DNA of 6,532 nucleotides from Candidatus Colwelliibacteriota bacterium. GTDB taxonomy: Bacteria > Patescibacteriota > Minisyncoccia > UBA6257 > Colwellbacteraceae. The first letter of the stretch is position 1; every line of letters begins with the position of its first letter. Position numbers and translations under genes: made by a program. Of this stretch, positions 1 to 5,426 are shown in pieces. The notes under the pieces were generated by a model. That model made no database searches. It was not told where the DNA came from and saw only the letters and a program-made list of their open reading frames with translations. The DNA lies in contig JACWAO010000065.1 of the NCBI GenBank assembly GCA_014874305.1, forward strand, positions 1 through 6,532. Direction: 5' to 3'.

Positions 1-1
1 C

Positions 2-541
2 CAGCGCGAAAAGGGAGAGTTAAGAAGCGAGATAGCTTATATCATGAGCGCGCTGTCGGAGCCAACGCCCAAAGACACAGTGCTTGATCCCTTTGCCGGC
101 CACGGGGCCATTCCTCTTGAGCGGGCGCGCGGCTTTCCCTTCCGAAAGATTATCGCGGTAGAAAAAGATAGGCGCCTTGTTTTAAATCTGAAGAAAGAGA
201 TGGGCCGTGATAAGAAAAAGATCGACGCGGAGCAGGGAGACGCCTTTAATTTAAAGATAAAAAGCGGCGCGGTAGACAAGATAATTACCGATCCGCCCTG
301 GGGAATATATGAAGAAACGGATATTCCGCTCGACGAGTTCTATAAAAAGATGCTCTCCGAGTTTTTGCGCGTATTAAAACCCGGCGGAATCCTGATTTTA
401 TTAATCGGTCAGATAAACATGTTCGAGAAGGCGGTTGTAGAATCAGGTTCACTCCAAATAGACAAGAGGTACCCTATTCTTGTTTCCGGAAGAAAGGCTA
501 CAATATATAAAGCTAGAAAATCGCGAAATGAAAAAGATTGA
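2..541 (+). CDS. SAM-dependent methyltransferase, THUMP-associated-like (5' partial)
   Basis: The reading frame is open to the left window edge, so the gene starts outside; 179 residues are visible. The first ATG (position 44) is probably internal, because the residues before it (GELRSEIAYIM) look like the lead-in that precedes motif I in THUMP-associated methyltransferases. Counting from that Met, motif I is VLDPFAGHGAI (about 13-23), the acidic end of beta 2 is IIAVEKD (36-42), motif IV is TDPPWG (82-87), and a late strand RVLKPGGILILL covers 109-120. A DPPW/Y motif IV is typical of enzymes that methylate exocyclic or ring amino nitrogens, such as guanine-N2 in tRNA (Trm11/TrmG10/TrmN type, UPF0020 fold) or adenine/cytosine in DNA. 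I favour an RNA-directed enzyme because of the LDPFAGHGAI motif, but the THUMP domain, if any, lies outside the window. It ends in TGA, the only TGA stop among the genes here. Confidence 0.82.
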   Translation, partial: QREKGELRSEIAYIMSALSEPTPKDTVLDPFAGHGAIPLERARGFPFRKIIAVEKDRRLVLNLKKEMGRDKKKIDAEQGDAFNLKIKSGAVDKIITDPPWGIYEETDIPLDEFYKKMLSEFLRVLKPGGILILLIGQINMFEKAVVESGSLQIDKRYPILVSGRKATIYKARKSRNEKD

Positions 542-595
542 CACATTGTCCAAAAAAACAAACAAGGTCGAAATAAATTTAATCCGACAAACAAT

Positions 596-772
596 ATGAC
601 TAAAGATTGGATTTACTGGGTCGTCTCCGAGGTTGCCTTCTACGCCCTGCTTTACTACATTCAAGTTCTACTTAACGTTGGTGCTAATCTGTGGATTAGC
701 TCGCTTATCCTGTGGATTCTGGCGAACATCTCTATTGTTGCCTGCCCGGTAGTGAGAAAGTGCTATAAATAG
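596..772 (+). CDS. 58-residue hypothetical membrane protein
   Basis: A short ORF starts ATG ACT AAA GAT TGG and ends in TAG just before a strong terminator. The product is hydrophobic. One likely membrane helix spans about residues 6-27 (IYWVVSEVAFYALLYYIQVLL) and a second about 32-51 (LWISSLILWILANISIVAC). A short basic tail, RKCYK, suggests a cytoplasmic C-terminus by the positive-inside rule. It has four Trp and two Cys (C50, C56). I see no Shine-Dalgarno sequence before the ATG. The frame is continuous with the upstream methyltransferase apart from its TGA stop, so the true N-terminus is uncertain. The amphipathic composition, the uninterrupted frame and the terminator placed right behind it argue that it is a real gene. 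I do not recognise a family and assign no function. Confidence 0.6.
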   Translation: MTKDWIYWVVSEVAFYALLYYIQVLLNVGANLWISSLILWILANISIVACPVVRKCYK

Positions 773-787
773 TAGCCGCCTAGCATT

Positions 788-824
788 AATAAATCCGCCC
801 GTTAAAACAAAGGGCGGATTTATT
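788..824. terminator. Hairpin terminator shared by convergent genes
   Basis: The arms 788-800 (AATAAATCCGCCC) and 812-824 (GGGCGGATTTATT) are perfect 13-bp complements around an 11-nt A-rich loop. On the + strand the stem is followed by a T-rich stretch, which fits an intrinsic terminator for the small membrane gene. In the opposite direction the following sequence is less T-rich, but the A/T ends of the stem give a modest U-run there as well. The TAA stop of the minus-strand gene (820-822) lies within the right arm. Confidence 0.85.
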
Positions 825-1722
825 TTGTTGTAAAAACGTTTTCTAAAGCGGCGCGCATTGCCTGGAAAACGCGATCCTGGCTCAAGGCATCTTCGTCGAA
901 GCCGGGCTTTTGCGCTATCACTTCTTCTATAATGCGTCCGGAGTTTCCATAAATTTCCGCCAAACTGCCCTTGCCGACTCGATCCGCGTATCTGGCAAAT
1001 TGTTCGATCTGCATCCTGGCCTCGTGCAGAAGCAGGTTTTGTATCGGGTGCGCGTCCAATCCGCTATTGTCGCCGCTTAACATCAAGTCCCTGAGCTCGG
1101 CTACGGTTTTCAACTCGGAACCCAGTATGATTAATGGAACGTTTTTTAACTCGCCTCTGAAGTTAAGATAATCGGAGGAAAAATATTTTACTCTGGCCAA
1201 CTCTCCTCTTGTAATCCTCTCCTGTATCCGGCGCAATTTCCTTTCCTGCACCTCCTGATTCGTGCTAAAGGTGTCGTCTATCCCTAGCGTAAGATAAGAA
1301 GCTTTTTTGGATTGTTCCGGATCATTTCGGAACTCGAGTATCGTATCCACCCCGTTCACTATATCGTCGTAACGCGAAGCGCGCTTGGTAAACGCGTTCG
1401 GACCAAAATAGTCGCTCAGCTCGACGCGTTGGTTAACTATCCACTCGAAAATAGTCGAATAATCTTTTAGGCGTTTTGATTGAGGAGTTTCCGCTCTTTT
1501 AAAATCTCCCTCCGCCGCTTCAACTCTGGCCAAATCCCTCTGCACATTATCCTCCCCGTAGAGATCGGTGAAATCCTTTTCTTTAACCGCGTCTCTGTCT
1601 AAAGCTTCAACGGCTTTCTCATAAGCCTCCTTGTCTTTTGCTTCCTCATCCGCCTCTCGTTCTACCGAGGAAAAAGACGGCTCACCCCCGAATGATCTTC
1701 TCATGCGTCTATTGTAAGTCAT
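820..1722 (-). CDS. Uncharacterised 300-residue protein, possible nuclease-like alpha/beta core
   Basis: The start ATG (complement of 1720-1722) is preceded on its own strand by GGAAAAG, a weak Shine-Dalgarno; the alternative Met7 has none. Residues 1-85 are rich in Glu, Asp, Lys and Arg and look disordered or coiled-coil. The core begins at about 88. Predicted by eye: helix DYSTIFEWIVNQRVELSDYF (88-106), strand GVDTILEF (124-131), strand YLTLGIDDTFS (143-153), a charged helix (155-173), strand ARVKYFSS (176-183), strand VPLIILGSE (195-203) and C-terminal helices. Conserved-looking acidic residues are D119, D120, D126, E130, D149 and D150. This order resembles the PD-(D/E)XK nuclease core, but no clear ExK motif is present, so that idea is only structural inference. 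There is no signal peptide or membrane segment. It is divergent from infB and convergent with the small membrane gene. Confidence 0.78.
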   Translation of the reverse strand: MTYNRRMRRSFGGEPSFSSVEREADEEAKDKEAYEKAVEALDRDAVKEKDFTDLYGEDNVQRDLARVEAAEGDFKRAETPQSKRLKDYSTIFEWIVNQRVELSDYFGPNAFTKRASRYDDIVNGVDTILEFRNDPEQSKKASYLTLGIDDTFSTNQEVQERKLRRIQERITRGELARVKYFSSDYLNFRGELKNVPLIILGSELKTVAELRDLMLSGDNSGLDAHPIQNLLLHEARMQIEQFARYADRVGKGSLAEIYGNSGRIIEEVIAQKPGFDEDALSQDRVFQAMRAALENVFTTK

Positions 1723-1792
1723 CTTTTCCGCTCTGGGAATTAACCTGCCGACCTTTTCTTTTTATAAGCGAGCAAGATGAGGCCGTCTGCGT

Positions 1793-1821
1793 ATTATAAT
1801 AAGATCCTTCGCTTCTCTCAG
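1793..1821 (-). promoter_or_regulatory. Candidate promoter for the minus-strand gene
   Basis: On the minus strand a perfect -10 hexamer TATAAT (complement of 1793-1798) lies 17 nt downstream of CTGAGA (complement of 1816-1821), which matches the sigma-70 -35 consensus at four of six positions. Transcription would start near 1786 and leave a leader of roughly 65 nt before the start codon at 1722. The -10 sits in the palindrome TATTATAATA (1792-1801), so a TATAAT also reads on the + strand (1795-1800). I see no acceptable -35 for that direction. Confidence 0.4.
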
Positions 1822-1982
1822 GATGATATTGCTTCGGCGGACTAAATCGAAAGACTTTATCCTGAGCCGCGGTCGCCTCCGCTAAAGCTACGGTCAATCC
1901 TTCGCCCCTCCTTCGCCAAAGGGATTCGGACGGGCGTAGCAGAGGCTTCGGCGTGGCGAGGCGTACCGATGTCGAAGGATTG
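1804..1982. repeat. Cluster of degenerate TCCTTCGC / CGAAGGAT repeats
   Basis: This stretch of the divergent gap holds TCCTTCGC three times in direct orientation (1805-1812, 1898-1905, 1909-1916). It also has a perfect 10-bp inverted pair, CAATCCTTCG (1895-1904) with CGAAGGATTG (1973-1982), and an 8-bp inverted pair, CTCAGGAT (1817-1824) with ATCCTGAG (1859-1866). Between them are GC-rich segments such as CTCCGCTAAAGCTACGG and GGCTTCGGCGTGGCGAGG. Read on the minus strand, part of it translates to HPERSEGS, the familiar translated form of the intergenic repeat ATCCTGAGCGAAGCGAAGGAT found in many bacterial genomes. I therefore read it as eroded, possibly MITE- or REP-like, intergenic repeats rather than coding sequence. 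Confidence 0.6.
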
Positions 1983-2008
1983 TTTTCATGAGGCTTTTCT
2001 GTTAAGTT

Positions 2009-2013
2009 GGAGG
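2009..2013 (+). promoter_or_regulatory. Shine-Dalgarno deciding the infB start
   Basis: GGAGG lies three bases before ATG 2017. The spacing is short, but it is the only good Shine-Dalgarno near either candidate start. The earlier in-frame ATG (1969) has none and lies next to the right arm of the inverted repeat. Confidence 0.6.
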
Positions 2014-2016
2014 ACG

Positions 2017-3498
2017 ATGCCCGAAACTCCCTCTAAAAACTTAATACCGCGCCCTCCTATCGTTGTAGTAATGGGGCATGTCGACCACGGCAAGACCAGT
2101 CTTTTGGATTATATTAGAAAAACGAACGTTGTTTCCAAAGAAGCGGGCGGCATAACCCAGTCGATCGGCGCTTATGAGATTAACCATGCTTTAACAGGCG
2201 CGGGGCATGTGCGGAAGATTACATTTATAGACACCCCGGGACACGAGGCTTTTAAGGCTATGCGCTCGAGAGGAGCTACCGTTGCCGATATAGCGATACT
2301 TGTGGTTGCTGGAGATGAAGGCGTGAAGCCGCAAACTATTGAGGCGATTAACACTCTTAAAGAGGTAGGGACTCCGTACATCGTTGCTATTACAAAAATA
2401 GATCGGCCGAACGCGAATATTGAAAAAGTTAAGTCGGAGCTTTTATCTAACGGAGTTCTGCTCGAGGGATTAGGTGGAGACGTAAGCTGGCAGGGAGTTT
2501 CCGCGGTTACCGGCGAGGGAGTGGGCGAGCTTATAGACCTCATTTTGCTTTTGGGAGACGTGCTGGATTTGAAATATAATCCCGATTCCGTCGCCGAGGG
2601 AGTTGTTATTGAAGCCACTAAAGACAGCCGCCGCGGAGTTGTGGCGAGCCTTGTGTTGAGGAATGGCGCATTAAGAACGGGGGAGTATATAGCTACCGAG
2701 AGCACGTACGGGAAGATCAAGCTTCTCGAGGATTTTAAGGGAGAGCGCATAAGCGAACTTTATCCGTCAGCGCCGGCAAGAGTAATAGGATTCGAGGACC
2801 TGCCCGCCGTCGGGGAGAAGTTCCAGGCGGGAGACGTCGACCTGGCTGAAATAAAACTTGTTCCTATCGGTAATGTCTCTATCGAAACAGATAAAACAAA
2901 GGCTCCCTTGCCCGAAATTCAGGAGGATAAGGAGAGTATTAAAATAATAACGAAAGCCGATACCTCGGGATCGCTCGAGGCCCTAAACCATGTAATAAGG
3001 GAGATAGAGAAAGTACGTATTATAGGAAGCGGGGTTGGGGATATAACGGACGGAGACGTTGATCAGGCGATAAGCATGGGTAGCGCGATCGCCGGCTTCA
3101 GAGTTAAAACAGTCGGGTCGGCCGCGTCCCGCGCCGAAACCAGGCACATCATCATTTTTTCATCTAATATTATATACAGGATCGTAGAGGAGATAGAAAA
3201 ACACCTCAAACAAATTAAGGGAGAAACCGTTGTCGGAGAACTCGAAGTTTTAAAAGTTTTCTCTACTGAGGGAAAGCGCGTGGTATTCGGAGGAAAGGTT
3301 GTGTCGGGAAGTATAAAAATTGGTTCGGAAACAAAAATCGAGCGCCGAGGAACCATAATCTCATCCGCCAGAATAATCAACATGCAAGAGAATCGTAAGG
3401 ATGTCGTCGAGGTTGCCGAAGGCAAGGAGTGCGGATTGCTCGCGGAGACGGACGCGAAGATACTGCCCGGGGACAGGCTTAAGGTGTTCGGAGAATAA
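2017..3498 (+). CDS. infB: Translation initiation factor IF-2, short form
   Basis: IF-2 is the cytoplasmic GTPase that brings initiator tRNA to the 30S subunit and promotes 50S joining. With the 2017 start it has 493 residues. The GTPase domain has G1 GHVDHGKT (20-27), the G2 Thr in GGIT (T47), G3 DTPGHEAF with catalytic His76, G4 TKID (126-129, Thr instead of the usual Asn) and G5 SAVTGEG (162-168). Domain II follows from about 190, domain III from about 305 (IKIITKADTSGSLEAL) and the C2 domain from about 402. The long variable N-terminal region of E. coli or Bacillus IF-2 is missing; only about 12 residues precede the G domain. An in-frame ATG at 1969 would add 16 residues, but it lies in repeat sequence without a Shine-Dalgarno. 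In C2 the ECG motif (471-473) is kept, while other residues known to contact fMet-tRNA are changed. It heads the operon; rbfA follows after 4 nt. The usual rimP-nusA partners are not upstream. Confidence 0.97.
   Translation: MPETPSKNLIPRPPIVVVMGHVDHGKTSLLDYIRKTNVVSKEAGGITQSIGAYEINHALTGAGHVRKITFIDTPGHEAFKAMRSRGATVADIAILVVAGDEGVKPQTIEAINTLKEVGTPYIVAITKIDRPNANIEKVKSELLSNGVLLEGLGGDVSWQGVSAVTGEGVGELIDLILLLGDVLDLKYNPDSVAEGVVIEATKDSRRGVVASLVLRNGALRTGEYIATESTYGKIKLLEDFKGERISELYPSAPARVIGFEDLPAVGEKFQAGDVDLAEIKLVPIGNVSIETDKTKAPLPEIQEDKESIKIITKADTSGSLEALNHVIREIEKVRIIGSGVGDITDGDVDQAISMGSAIAGFRVKTVGSAASRAETRHIIIFSSNIIYRIVEEIEKHLKQIKGETVVGELEVLKVFSTEGKRVVFGGKVVSGSIKIGSETKIERRGTIISSARIINMQENRKDVVEVAEGKECGLLAETDAKILPGDRLKVFGE
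3490..3493 (+). promoter_or_regulatory. Shine-Dalgarno of rbfA inside the infB end
   Basis: GGAG lies nine bases before the rbfA ATG (3503) and overlaps the last codons of infB. This supports that start and suggests coupled translation of the two genes. Confidence 0.6.
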
Positions 3499-3502
3499 AT
3501 TT

Positions 3503-3844
3503 ATGAGAACTTTTCGCTCGGAAAGAGTCGCCAGCCTGATTCACAAAGAGATGGGTAATTTTCTTCTGCGCGAAATAACGCCTCCCGAAGGGACGATGAT
3601 CACGATAAGCGGAGTGGAGGTATCCGGGGATCTGTCGTCGGCCGAGATCGGGATAAGCGTTTTACCGGAATCGGAAAGGGAAGAAGTTTTTAATATGTTG
3701 AAAAAAGAACAGGGGCGCCTCCAATTCCTGCTTAATAGAAAGATTAACATAAAGCCGATGCCCAGAATCAACTTTGTTTTGGACGAGGGATCGGAGAAAG
3801 CCGCCAGGATTGAAAAAATACTCCTCGACGAGGATAATAAATAA
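3503..3844 (+). CDS. rbfA: 30S ribosome-binding factor A
   Basis: RbfA is a small KH-fold protein that binds immature 30S subunits and helps late 16S rRNA 5'-end processing and 30S maturation. The product has 113 residues, a normal length for the family. Family signatures are the N-terminal helix RSERVASLIHKEMGNFL (5-21), GVEVSGDLSSAEIGISVL (37-54) and the C-terminal PRINFVLDEGSEKAARIEKIL (87-107). The frame is open further upstream inside infB, but ATG 3503 has a good Shine-Dalgarno and begins the family's usual RSERVAS segment. infB-rbfA adjacency is the classic bacterial order, and both proteins act on the 30S subunit. A tRNA gene follows after 6 nt. Confidence 0.95.
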   Translation: MRTFRSERVASLIHKEMGNFLLREITPPEGTMITISGVEVSGDLSSAEIGISVLPESEREEVFNMLKKEQGRLQFLLNRKINIKPMPRINFVLDEGSEKAARIEKILLDEDNK

Positions 3845-3850
3845 GCCGCC

Positions 3851-3922
3851 GGCCTGGTAGCCAAGTGGTAAGGCAAGGGTCTGCAAAACCCTTATACGTG
3901 GGTTCGATTCCCGCCCAGGCCT
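3851..3922 (+). tRNA. trnC: tRNA-Cys (anticodon GCA)
   Basis: A full cloverleaf folds from 72 nt. The acceptor stem is GGCCTGG (3851-3857) with CCAGGCC (3915-3921), all Watson-Crick. The D stem is GCC/GGC with loop AAGTGGTAA and an A13-A22 mismatch, as in known Cys tRNAs. The anticodon stem is AGGGT/ACCCT with loop CTGCAAA and anticodon GCA at 3883-3885. The variable loop is TATAC. The T stem is GTGGG/CCCGC (one G-U) with loop TTCGATT. The discriminator base is U73 (3922), the main identity element for cysteinyl-tRNA synthetase. CCA is not encoded; the next bases are CAATG, so CCA must be added by nucleotidyltransferase. It sits between rbfA and the rpe-like gene, on the same strand, and is probably cut out of a common transcript. 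Confidence 0.97.
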
Positions 3923-3924
3923 CA

Positions 3925-4563
3925 ATGAAAATTATCCCGGCGATAAATTGCGAAAATTTCGATTGCGTTTCGGAAAGGATTTTAAAAGCCGCGGAGTTCT
4001 CCGATTGGGCTCAAATAGATGTCTCCGATGGGGCTTATTCCAAAGCGGTAACGTGGAACAACCCGGCCGAGCTGTTTTCTTTCATGAAAGAAAACAATCT
4101 CCATATTAATATAGAAGCCCACCTTATGGTCGAAGATGTTTTAGGAGAATCCTTGCGCTGGCTTCAAGAAGGGGCGAAAAGAATCGTCGTCCAGGCTGAG
4201 GTTGAGTTTGATGTTCCGATGTTGCTAGGCGCCGCGAAGGAATATAACGCTGAGGCGATGCTCTCGTTTTCTCCGGAGACTGAGATTAACGACAAGATTA
4301 ATATAGTCTCAGCGTTCAAGGAGTTTCAGGCGCTCTCCGTTGCGCCTGGTTTCGCCGGTCAGGAGTTCGACGGTCAATCGCTTAACAAAATAAAATCTTT
4401 ACGCGAACTTTCCCCAAGTGCTATTATAGAAGTTGACGGAGGCGTAAACGAAGAAACCGCGAAGTTAATTAAAAAAGCCGGAGCCGATGTAATTGTTTCC
4501 GCAAGCTATATCTTCGGCAGTGATAATCCGGAGGAAGCATTCAGACGTTTAAAAGAAATATAA
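3925..4563 (+). CDS. rpe: Ribulose-phosphate 3-epimerase-like protein, divergent active site
   Basis: Rpe interconverts ribulose-5-phosphate and xylulose-5-phosphate in the pentose phosphate pathway with a metal-bound (beta/alpha)8 barrel. The product has 212 residues, close to the usual 215-230. Family landmarks are IPAINCENF (4-12, canonical APSILSADF), QIDVSDG (30-36, canonical HVDVMDG), AHLMVE (65-70), SVAPGFAGQ (138-146, canonical SVNPGFGGQ), EVDGGV (169-174) and SASYIFG (192-198). The two catalytic aspartates (D32, D171) and one metal histidine (H66) are kept. The first metal histidine is Gln30, the active-site Ser is Ala6, and the usual His of the VHxE segment is Gln90. The frame extends upstream into the tRNA, but ATG 3925 matches the family N-terminus. 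It starts two bases after the tRNA, with only AGG (3917-3919), inside the acceptor stem, as a possible Shine-Dalgarno. Placement before transketolase supports a role with xylulose-5-P, though another substrate is possible. Confidence 0.85.
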   Translation: MKIIPAINCENFDCVSERILKAAEFSDWAQIDVSDGAYSKAVTWNNPAELFSFMKENNLHINIEAHLMVEDVLGESLRWLQEGAKRIVVQAEVEFDVPMLLGAAKEYNAEAMLSFSPETEINDKINIVSAFKEFQALSVAPGFAGQEFDGQSLNKIKSLRELSPSAIIEVDGGVNEETAKLIKKAGADVIVSASYIFGSDNPEEAFRRLKEI

Positions 4564-4564
4564 A

Positions 4565-5425
4565 ATGGAACCATTAACGGACGAAAAAGTTAAGTTATTG
4601 GAGGAAACCGCCAACAAGATACGAGAGTCCATAATCGAGATGCTCGAGGAGGCGGGAAGCGGCCACTCCGCTGGACCGCTAGGCATGGCCGACGTCTTCA
4701 CCGCTTTTTACTTTCATATATTAAAGCACGATCCGAAGAACCCCGACTGGCCGGATAGAGACAGGCTAGTCCTTTCTAACGGCCACATCTGTCCGGTGCA
4801 GTACGCGGCCTTAGCTTATGCCGGATACTTCTCCGTGGAAGAGCTGAAAACCCTGCGCAAAATAAACTCCCGTTTACAAGGTCATCCGCACCGCGGGTCT
4901 CTACCGGGACTCGAAACCACATCCGGACCGTTGGGTTCGGGTCTGTCCCAGGCGATAGGCATGGCCCTAGCGGCGAAACTGGATAAAAAGAAGTACCGCG
5001 TTTACGCCTTCCTCTCGGACGGGGAACATGATGAGGGAAACCTGTGGGAGGCGGTAATGTTCGCCGGAAAAAATAAGATAAGCAACCTGACCGCGCTTAT
5101 CGACAGGAACAACATACAGATAGACGGCTTTACAAACGACGTTATGCCGCTCGAGCCACTGAAGGAGAAGTACGAATCTTTCGGCTGGCATGTTTTGGAG
5201 ATTAACGGACACAGCTTTGAACAGATAGTCGACGCGGTTAACGAAGCTAAAGTTATCCACGAGAAACCCGCGGTTATAATCGCGCACACTATCCCGGGGA
5301 GGGGAGTGAGCTTTATGGAGAATGATTACCTCTGGCACGGCAAGCCGCCAACGAAAGAGGAGGCGATTAAAGCCTTGAAAGAGCTTCGCACTCTGGGAGG
5401 AAAAATAACATCCGAGCACGAATAA
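4565..5425 (+). CDS. tkt: Transketolase, N-terminal subunit (ThDP pyrophosphate domain)
   Basis: This is the first half of a two-gene transketolase. The enzyme transfers two-carbon ketol units between sugar phosphates using thiamine diphosphate and a divalent metal. The product has 286 residues. Visible landmarks are GSGHSAGPLG (31-40), SNGHICPVQYAAL (71-83), GHPH (106-109), TTSGPLGSGLSQAIGMA (118-134), and the ThDP/metal motif, which starts SDGEHDEG (151-158; the usual first Gly is Ser) and ends DRNNIQIDG (180-188) with likely metal ligands D152 and N182. HTIPGRGVSF (241-250) closes the domain. The ATG is one base after the rpe-like stop and has no clear Shine-Dalgarno, so translation is probably coupled. 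The C-terminal half follows after one base. Split transketolases are usual in archaea and common in Patescibacteria. Confidence 0.95.
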   Translation: MEPLTDEKVKLLEETANKIRESIIEMLEEAGSGHSAGPLGMADVFTAFYFHILKHDPKNPDWPDRDRLVLSNGHICPVQYAALAYAGYFSVEELKTLRKINSRLQGHPHRGSLPGLETTSGPLGSGLSQAIGMALAAKLDKKKYRVYAFLSDGEHDEGNLWEAVMFAGKNKISNLTALIDRNNIQIDGFTNDVMPLEPLKEKYESFGWHVLEINGHSFEQIVDAVNEAKVIHEKPAVIIAHTIPGRGVSFMENDYLWHGKPPTKEEAIKALKELRTLGGKITSEHE

Positions 5426-5426
5426 T

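Noticed and set aside
538..575. TTGACA (538-543) as a -35 box of a promoter for the small membrane gene
   Set aside because: No -10-like hexamer lies at 15-19 nt spacing; the hexamer overlaps the methyltransferase stop and is probably chance.
1709..1897. A 62-residue minus-strand ORF ending inside the start of the 300-residue gene
   Set aside because: Its HPERSEGS segment is the translated form of a common intergenic repeat, and the rest is low-complexity leader sequence. It has no domain-like composition.
1969..2016. Sixteen extra N-terminal residues for IF-2 from ATG 1969
   Set aside because: The segment lies in the repeat arm, has no Shine-Dalgarno and does not resemble IF-2; ATG 2017 has GGAGG.
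3865..3924. Upstream extension of the rpe-like frame from an ATG-like start inside the tRNA
   Set aside because: These codons are tRNA-Cys sequence, and the family N-terminus matches the Met at 3925.
1333..5155. Seven CTCGAG sites, more than random expectation
   Set aside because: Most are in-frame CTC GAG (Leu-Glu) codon pairs in the coding genes, so codon use explains them without a restriction or regulatory role.
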